64,000 nucleotides of DNA from Dipteris shenzhenensis. Lineage: Eukaryota > Polypodiophyta > Polypodiopsida > Gleicheniales. Below the pieces are notes generated by a model that had not been told where the DNA came from, made no database searches, and worked only from the letters and a program-made list of their open reading frames with translations. The DNA is taken from assembly GCA_047967505.1 (NCBI GenBank), contig CM106540.1; one strand, written 5' to 3'. Each line of letters opens with the position of its first letter. Position 1 is the first letter of the stretch. Below, piece by piece: positions 56,601-64,000 of this stretch. The position numbers were made by a program, and so were the translations under genes.

Positions 56601-56619
56601 ATCTCCACTAGACCCCAAG

Positions 56620-59600
56620 CCCTATTTGGAGTTGCTATTGAAATACAATCCTATTGTGCACTTCCCATATCGTAAGTATGACATCGGCTTGAGAACGGAT
56701 GGCGAGCAGGGTTGAACGAATGGCCAATAGGCTACCAACATCTAAGGCATGCCATACATGTCCCCTATTAAGGCAACTATCCACCTCATAAGACTTGGAG
56801 GTTAGATAGGCTTTGCAAATGACTGCTTCCACCCTCCTCCAAAATTCATGGGTAATTGGTCAATTCCACATTGGACGCCACACATATTCTATAGACTTCC
56901 CACATACTAGCAAAACCAAATTAATTGGCAAATGCTTGGGTAATTGCCCTCTAATAAAAGCAACCATTGTTGGAGGACCTTCCATAGCAAAAAACTCATG
57001 TTACCAACCTTACAATGTTTTAGAATTTCATGAAATTTTTGATTCCATCATATTGATTTAGGTCATTCAGGAGTGAATGCCCATGAGCTAAGTGGTAATC
57101 ATGGATGATTTTTTCAAGTTAGTTTCATTAAGAAGATAAACTTTTATATTGGTCTTGAAAGTTTGTATGCCCTAATAAAAACAACTGTTTGAAACATTCG
57201 CCAGGATTTGAAACTTTTATGCAAAAAATATTAAAGTTTCGCCAAGATTTACATTTTTACGTCAAAATTCAAAAGAAAAAATATATAATTATACTACATT
57301 CTATCAATATTGTGAAACTAAAAAAACAAGCTGGATAAACTTTCGCCAAGATTTTATATTAATATATAAGTAGAGCTTCGATAAAAACATCCATGGTGGC
57401 AATAGACTATCCTAGTAGAGAGCTTCCTCAAGCAAGTTCACCCCAATGTCCACTTGCTTCCCCTCTAGTTGGAAGAAAGTATACAATTAGTGGGCCAGTT
57501 CTCGGGGACTCTTTTCAAAACCACCCTCTTAGGTCAGTTTCTCTATCATTAAGAGAGTGGCATGTGCAAAGAGAGTCGATTGAGATTGACCTTGCCTTTT
57601 AAACATCCCACATCTTGCTCCAAGATCTAACCCCTTTTCCGTACAAACATCTTGCTCAAGGCAGGTCATGTGAAGCAAAGGCATCATCTACCTTTCTACA
57701 ATCTGGGATCCACCAAATGCTTTTATTTTAAACTCGCATCCCCCCTCAAGCCACCCCAGGGCATCCCTTGCATGACATTACAAGACTATACAACTTGTCT
57801 AAGTAGAGACTAAAAGCTGAGATCAAGTTCAACCCTGCCATGTGGAAGGGGAATCAGAACATCAGTTTATTATACCAGTTCAATCCTAGCCAAGAGCCCA
57901 CTCCCCCACCCTTACCTGCTTCAATGAAGAACTTCACAATTTGAACCCAAGGGAATGATGACTCAAAAAGTTATTTCATCCATTTACAAATCAAGGAGAT
58001 GTTCTTTAAACCTATATCTCTAGCATCCCTACCCTACCCTATGATTTTGGGGCCTTCAGTGCTTCCCACGGGATAATATGCATCCATCTTTTTCTTGTGT
58101 CCTTAAGCTAGACAAAGGCCTTCATTATGCACTCAATTTCAAGCTAGTGGGAATTTCTTGAAATGCCAAATGGTTACTAGATAGGTTGTAGATGCAACAA
58201 ACCTTGCTTTCCATCCCAAGGGAATATCGTGCCACTTCTTTAGCTTTGACTTGACCTTATCGATAAACCAATCAAATCTCTACCTTAGGGTTAGACCCGA
58301 TCCCTAGTAGAGCGACTACCTTACCTTGACACACCACTTGCACTATTTGGGATCATAGCTTATTCTTAACATGAAGGTCTTTGGCTAGCTGGACCATGAA
58401 AGCTCACACAATTGCCTCAAAACCTCCATCAAACTCATTACACTTCCTTCGTCTTCAAGTGAAAATGCGACCAGGCCATTGGCAAACATTTGAAGATTCA
58501 TTTGTTCACCTGAAGGGAGGGCAGTCCCCTTGATATTACCTAGCTCAGCTTGCTTCTTTATGATGCAAATCAATGGAACTAAGCCTAGTGTAAACAGAAG
58601 GGAAGGGGTGTCAAGGGGCATCCTTGTCGTATGAATCTAGCAAGGTTAAATTGGCCTACTGCTTCCCCATTAATGCAAAGCACACCAGACAGCTTGCCAA
58701 TAAGCATGCAACTTTCCCAAAAAGCCCCCTGCCAAACCCAAAATTTTTCAACACTAACAAAAAATATTTCCACCTAACGTGGTCATATGCCTTGTCAAAA
58801 GCAAACCCTAGGAGTAGAGCTCATTGACCTATGTAGCAAGCAAAATCCAAAGTCATGACCACATTCAGTATGTTAGTAAATATACCCCTACCTTTTATAA
58901 ATCCATTATGCTCTAGGTCCAAAACACCCACAAATACATTCTTAATTCAAATTGCTAGTTCCTTTCTAATCAGCTTATAGGAACTTTTGAGTATTGAAAT
59001 TGGGTACCAATCCCCAACTTTGATTTTACTTTGATGTTAGGGAACAACTTGATGAGACCCATGTTCATATCATCTGAGAGAGTGCCCCTAGCAGCAGTCT
59101 CGTTCGCCATGTTGACCGGATATGGAACCATGGAGCTCCAAAATTTGTAAAATTCTGCCATCAGGCTGTCAGGCCTCGATGACTTGTCATCAACCTCTAG
59201 CTTTGCCAAGGTGAAGGTCCTAGCCATCACTAGCGTGTGATACTCTGAAATTGTTGGCTGTAACCCCACATTGAACTGTCAGCTAAAGTTGGTGTCTCTT
59301 AATGTGAGCCACATCCGCTGCTCTTGCTACTTGTAACACTACTTTGGCCTCGACCAGCAGGGTAGACAAGAATGGGTCCTCCAAATCAACCTCCCTTAGA
59401 GACTATTTAATAGTGGATAGAAGCTCCATCGCACCTCTTCTATGACTCTCGTAAGCTTGTCCCTTTCCTCTACAAACTTTACAACCTCTCGCATAGCCAG
59501 GTCCCATTTAATGCTAGGATCTACAATTGCAGCTGTGGTCTCACTCCAAATCCTCCTTACACTTGCACCACAAAAATTCTCAGGAGGCCAAGTGGACCTT

Positions 59601-60610
59601 ATTAAACTTGAATGGAATGTCGAAGACCTACCTTTCCCCCCAATTTTTTGTACGGTTCCACACAACGAGGAAATCCATCTTGTTTGGAGGCTCTTCAGAA
59701 CCGTTGACCTTAGGGGGGCTACTTTGATACTTCACCTCTTGCTGCATGGTATCGGCATTAGAGGCTACGCCATTGGCTCGTTCTTGTGACGTGACTTCAA
59801 CTTCGTCCTTCCAATCCCTTGTCTCTAGCTTCGTGTTCGCTAATTTGTTTGGACAAATCTTTGCAAAGTGCCCCAGTTTTTTGTAGACAAAATAGGCATC
59901 AGGGAATGGCCCAAACTTGACTTGTTGAGCTAGGGTCCATCCCTTTGAAAACTTAATCTCCACGTTTTAAGGCACAACATATGCCATGCCCCACAAAATT
60001 CAAACCCTTTTCCTAGAAAATGGCATATGGGATGAGTAAAACTTTATCTAGAGTGGAAGCAATTCTCTCCATTGCATCCTCTAGCAAGGGTGGAAGATTA
60101 GGAAATTTCACCTATACAGGGTAGTCATGGAAGAGGAAATCATCGGTACTAAATGACAGGCTCCATGTTACCACAAGTACAGTCGACCTAGCGAACAGAA
60201 AAGGCCTTCCCACAATTTCGTTATGGATGGCTTCAAAGCGCGACAAACCAAGAAGAAGCCTTTACCCATGAACCTTGCAATATCCTCACTACTAGGAAGC
60301 TCGTATTCATACACCAAGAACTAGGCAAACTCGTCCACTGAAAAGATATAACCCACCTTTTGCAAGCTGGACCAACTCTAGTTTTGACCTCTTCTGCCTA
60401 AATCTCGCATGTAGCGTTGTGTCTGCATCCAGCTCCGAACCATTCCTTACATTCATCCATTACGTTTGCCTCCTCGTCTGCCAATGGTGAGAAGCCATGG
60501 TGTAGCTTCTTTCCCAAGATCTCCGCGTACAAAAGGGCATCCAATGCATGATGAACACGAGCCTCAATGACATCAAGCTCCACCTCCTTCAAGGCACGAG
60601 CTCCATCCCC
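56620..60610 (-). mobile_element. Decayed plant LINE (ORF1 with DUF4283-like and zinc-knuckle parts; ORF2 with RT)
   Basis: Minus-strand order: 60,592-60,398 N-terminal helical part; about 60,240-60,050 a DUF4283-like stretch (VGRPFLFARSTVLV..PVWVKFPNLPPLLED); 59,963-59,850 a degraded knuckle KLGHFAKICPNK with the first Cys pair mutated; 59,665-59,400 linker; 59,269-58,970 early RT motifs (KSSRPDSLMAEFYKFW, GTLSDDMNMGLIKLFPN); 58,773-58,600 RQGCPLTPLPF; 58,621-58,385 the catalytic box as FANG in place of FADD; then C-terminal pieces to 56,635. Frame breaks are frequent. A motif-poor AT-rich patch at about 57,050-57,390 may be a further insertion. Confidence 0.75.
57190..57365 (+). repeat. Three TTTCGCCA(A/G)GATTT repeats
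   Basis: The word occurs at about 57,199, 57,237 and 57,345 within an AT-rich patch interrupting the LINE. Confidence 0.6.
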
Positions 60611-60614
60611 ACTT

Positions 60615-61291
60615 CGAGGTGCTCATGCTACCGCGTGAGTTCTTACCCTACACACCACGTCCTCTCAACATCACTTGGAGCCCCTACTAACTTATATGGG
60701 CGCGTGGAGCTCATGCACAAGGTTCAACCTTCTCCACAACCAGCTCGACACGTTGTGAGACCTTTGCCCTTTACATTATTGAAAATTGAAGATGAAGATG
60801 ATGAAGATGAAGATAATAGATTGTCAAGTGGGTTATGGGTTGAAGAGCCTTCTCCAATTCGTCAATATGGCCGCGGAAAGGGTTGGTTCTTGGGTAGGTG
60901 ACAATGGCAGCGATGCGTTGCTCCCTCTCAACATCACGCCTGCCAACCCTCCTCGTCCTCCACACATCTCCCCTCTGCGTGTGTACACTCTACAGCTTCC
61001 TCTACCGCCGACGCTCCTGCTCGTTTGCAAAGTTGTCACGCCTTTTTTGCGCTTCGCACAGTTCGTTCTGTGCTTGATCGATACGGGGGTCTGTCGACGA
61101 TTTAACCAGAAGGTGCTTCGTTTATTGGGTTCAAGAATCTTGTGAGTATTTGAGCAGGGAGGGGGAGAGCTCAAAGATTGTTGCGATACGCGAGCGAGCG
61201 AGCGAGCGAGCAAGCGAGAGAGAGAGAGAGAGCCTATCCATTCGGAGCGAGAGAGAAGAGTACGAGAGAGTGAAACAGAGAAGAGTTCCCA
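60615..61291 (+). promoter_or_regulatory. Upstream region and 5' leader of the carboxylesterase gene
   Basis: No separate gene is supported here; frames on both strands are compositional or chance. A GAT/GAA-rich stretch lies at 60,787-60,820. At 61,189-61,232 a (GCGA)n run changes into (GA)n about 60-100 bp before the start codon, probably in the transcribed leader. No unambiguous TATA box was fixed. Confidence 0.4.
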
Positions 61292-62287
61292 ATGGATTCA
61301 ACTACATCTTCAGATCACAAGGAAGTCGTCGATGAGGTCTATGGTTTCATAGTCTGCTACGACGATGGATCCGTCTCTCGACCCACCTTTCCGGGAGGAT
61401 TGTTGCCTGCCTGCCCTGACTTTGTGAAAGGTGTCGCCTCCAAGGATGTCACCGTGGATCCTCAGACAGGCATCTGGGCTCGAATTTTCTTGCCTCAAAC
61501 CGTGGCGTCTTCGAAGAAGAAAGTCCCAGTCGTCCTCCACTTCCATGGTGGCGGCCTCTGCAGCGGCTCCGCTGCAGCTGCTGCCTTCCATAATTTTTGT
61601 AGCCGGATGGCTGTTCAGTCCGAATCGATTTGGATTTCTGTAGATTACAGGCTTGCTCCCGAGCATCGTCTTCCTGCCGCCTACGATGATGCCTACACTT
61701 CTTTCAGCTGGCTCTATGCTCAAGCTTCTTCTGAGCAGGACGATTCGGAACCGTGGCTGCGCGATCATGCAGACTTCTCCAACTGTTTTTTAGCAGGGGA
61801 AAGCTCCGGGGGAGCAATTGTGCATTACCTGACGATGCGCATCATCCACAAAGATTGGAGCCCAATTCGAGTTCGAGGTTTGTTGATCATCCATGCAGCG
61901 TTTCTGATAGATGAGGCGTTGGGCCAATCTCGTGAGTCATCGTTTGAGAGACGACCCAACACATACAGGAGGCTCTCTCTACCAATTGGTGCCAATCTAG
62001 ACCATCCTCTGGTGAATCCTTTGCATCCAGAAGCACCAAGCGTCAAAGGTGTCTCCCTTCCTCCTTCCGTGGTTGCAGTGGCTGATCAGGATAGGCTGTC
62101 TGCTTCAGCAATCTATTATGTGAAAGCCTTGAAGGAAATGGGTCACAATGTGGATCTGTATGTCACAGAGGGGGAGGGGCATTGCTTCTATTTGAGGAAT
62201 CCAAAGGGAGAAGAGGCTCAGCTACTGCACAAGTACCTCCTTCAATTCATCAAGGATCAGTCTGTCCAACATAATAGTTTACTGTAG
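61292..62287 (+). CDS. Class-I carboxylesterase (CXE; alpha/beta-hydrolase of the HSL/GID1-like family)
   Basis: One uninterrupted 331-codon frame begins at an ATG preceded by AGAGTTCCCA and is typical in length for plant CXE proteins (about 310-350). The oxyanion-hole motif HGGG is at residues 85-88. The nucleophile elbow GESSG places Ser171, Asp267 (ADQDRL) fits the acid position, and His297 (GEGHCFY) completes the triad. The motif DYRLAPEHRLPAAYDD (118-133) is family-typical. The intact triad with catalytic His suggests an active esterase rather than a gibberellin receptor, in which the His is replaced. Substrate cannot be told from sequence; relatives hydrolyse small esters, including xenobiotic and specialised-metabolite esters. 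There is no obvious signal peptide, so it is probably cytosolic. Intronless, as many CXE genes are. Confidence 0.93.
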   Translation: MDSTTSSDHKEVVDEVYGFIVCYDDGSVSRPTFPGGLLPACPDFVKGVASKDVTVDPQTGIWARIFLPQTVASSKKKVPVVLHFHGGGLCSGSAAAAAFHNFCSRMAVQSESIWISVDYRLAPEHRLPAAYDDAYTSFSWLYAQASSEQDDSEPWLRDHADFSNCFLAGESSGGAIVHYLTMRIIHKDWSPIRVRGLLIIHAAFLIDEALGQSRESSFERRPNTYRRLSLPIGANLDHPLVNPLHPEAPSVKGVSLPPSVVAVADQDRLSASAIYYVKALKEMGHNVDLYVTEGEGHCFYLRNPKGEEAQLLHKYLLQFIKDQSVQHNSLL

Positions 62288-63517
62288 AGAGCTTGCACAG
62301 GAACTGAGGTTTTACTCAGATTTGCAAGCAGTTATAAACGCACAGAGTGATCACGTAAGATTTGTGAAGGACCATATTTTTTTGGATCGCTGTTAAATTT
62401 CATTTGCTTATAAAACACTCAAAAATGGTAGAAGAAAAGTTTCAAAGCCCCTTATGTGTTTTGATATTACACTTCTTCGTGGCCGTCTCTAAGCCCAACT
62501 AGAAACAAGTAGGTTTCAGATCGATATATTAGTGGAAGGTCTTCCTCTAATTGGGGATCCAAAAGGGTAGGTTCATGCATTGTTGTTGTACAAGCATTCG
62601 TAAAGTGGACAGGAATTTGGGTAATTTTGTGAGTGAGACTTTGTACTTCTTTTCTTGTTCTTGTTACGAGTATAAAATGATGTGAATAACATGACATATG
62701 AAACCATTATTCAAAGTGGGTCCCACTTTGAATGCTAATGATCAAGATATGGGTTTATAAATTGGGACACATTCCAAGCATGAAGAAGCAAATTGATTTG
62801 GGCAAAAATTTTGCATCTTTGATCGGAAGGTGGCCATGACATAGGCGCTTTTTTTTTGTTTTTACATGTTAGGACCATCGATGGCACAAAGCGATGGAAG
62901 GATTTTGCAAGCCATAAGAGTTAACCTGATGAGTGGCATCACCCAATTGTCCAAAAAAGAAAAGGCTACCATACGAGCTGCGTGAATGCTAATGCAAGCT
63001 AGGTTAGCATCAATGGGGAGAGGAAAGGAAAGAATATAGGATCTAGGTGGAGGAAAGTGGAAAAACATGGGGGAGGAGAAGATAGAGAGAAGCCCCAGAG
63101 ATCTGAGCTCACACGACAAGGAGGTATAGGCATTGCATGCTTGTGAGAAATGTAAGGTGGATGGTGTCCTTGCTGATAGGTAATGGAATCCAAGCTTCAC
63201 TGTTACATCCGATTTCCTCATGCCACAACTAGGATATGTACTCTTAAGGGTATAATTAAGTGAGTGATCCAAAAGAAATGTGAGGTCCTTTGTTCAACAT
63301 AGGGTCCTTGTAAGCATGAAATGTATAAATTTCGAAGTAACAATTATCTTACCATAGTCCCTTTAGTGGACGTAGTGGTGGTAAAATGACCCCAAGGATG
63401 AAAATGATGTCTTAATTATCATCCTTAACAAATGAAGTCAACACCAAGGGGAGGGTGCTAACATCCATTATTATCTAATTCCCTCTACTATTTTTCTTAT
63501 GTGTGTGTGTAACTGAT
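62288..63517. other. Downstream region, no gene recognised
   Basis: Presumably starts with the carboxylesterase 3' untranslated region. The minus-strand frame 62,862-63,272 has no recognisable motif. A short (GT)n lies at about 63,500. Confidence 0.4.
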
Positions 63518-63761
63518 GGGGGATACATCCCCCAATTAAAAAATAGACCTTGAGAGGCCCAGGTGCACACAGGCGCAACTTTGGGCCAGACGGGGAAAAA
63601 AAAAACAAAAAATAGCCTCTCAAGGACTATTTTTTGTTTTTTTTTAAACTAGGGGATGCATCCCAAATTTCCCAAACCCCGTCTGGCCCAAAGTCACACC
63701 TGCGTGCACCTGGGCCTCTCAAGGGCTATTTTTTGTTTTTTAAAACTAGGGGATGCATCCC
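63518..63761. repeat. Fold-back (hairpin-forming) repeat
   Basis: The left arm (about 63,552-63,595, GAGAGGCCCAGGTGCAC...GGGCCAGACGGGG) is the inverse of 63,677-63,720 with a few mismatches. The outer parts continue the pairing (GGGGGATACATCCCCC at 63,518-63,533 versus GGGGATGCATCCC at 63,749-63,761). Part of the right arm is also directly repeated at about 63,617-63,676. It looks like a small fold-back or MITE-like element. Confidence 0.85.
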
Positions 63762-64000
63762 AAAATTTCCCAAACTCTTGGAGTTGTGCTATTTGTTCCT
63801 CATGTCAAAGAAAGTGGTCGTACACAAATGGACATTATTGTGACCAACTCTTTTGGACTAAGTCATGCATTGATCACAACATTGTTCTTACTTCAAATGT
63901 ACTCAATAATATTGCCATATTACACTAAATACACTTTTGTAAACCTACCTTGTTTGGCTGTAATACCTTCGAAATAAATTTATATCGCATTTATTTTAAA
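63762..64000. other. No gene recognised
   Basis: AT-rich end of the window. No feature was supported. Confidence 0.4.

Noticed and set aside
61310-61768. 152-codon frame antisense to the carboxylesterase
   Set aside because: A shadow of the sense coding sequence with no motif of its own.

Overview
The window looks like a piece of a large, transposon-rich land-plant nuclear genome. It has few intact genes, GT-AG introns, many (CT)n/(GA)n/(CA)n microsatellites, and remnants of plant LINEs, Ty1/copia and Ty3/gypsy elements and a Helitron. A fern or another seed-free plant would fit, but the sequence alone does not settle the lineage. Only two ordinary host genes appear intact: a four-exon cytochrome b561 gene on the minus strand (20,716-21,896) and a single-exon class-I carboxylesterase gene on the plus strand (61,292-62,287).

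Layout. 1-10 kb: decayed LINE 3' ends, microsatellites, an unrecognised decayed coding stretch (5.97-7.5 kb), a long pyrimidine/purine block (8.1-8.9 kb) and a gypsy gag remnant. 10.6-19.1 kb: one decayed LINE, already carrying an LTR-like insertion, is split by a 4.25-kb element. That element encodes a 983-residue transposase-like protein and is bracketed by two 1,682-bp direct copies of the target. 20-22 kb: cytochrome b561. 22.9-26.2 kb: a Helitron helicase fragment between 0.6-kb direct repeats. 27-34 kb: LTR/PBS remnants, a copia integrase relic and an RNase H relic. 35.3-38.4 kb: gypsy pol, minus strand, with a nested insertion. 38.5-40 kb: two host-gene-like relics, an FCP1/NIF-type phosphatase and a SET domain. 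44.8-49.8 kb: gypsy gag-protease between 1.3-kb inverted repeats. 49.8-51.4 kb: purine-rich tract. 52.7-54.8 kb: a decayed second copy of the transposase-like gene. 56.6-60.6 kb: a decayed LINE on the minus strand. 61.2-62.3 kb: carboxylesterase. 63.5-63.8 kb: a fold-back repeat.

The strongest candidate for something little described is the 12.3-16.6 kb element. Its protein has a conserved D...DN..ENKN...GHTHED.D core that I infer to be an RNase H-fold (DDE/D-type) catalytic centre. The core is preceded by two repeated beta-type modules and a cysteine cluster. One end of the element carries about seven 57-bp units built on the palindromic module AGATTTGG-N8-CCAAATCT, and the other end carries one exact copy of the same module. 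The flanking duplication is far longer than a normal target-site duplication. A diverged relative lies 37 kb away. All family names are from memory and from motifs visible in the translations; no database search was run.
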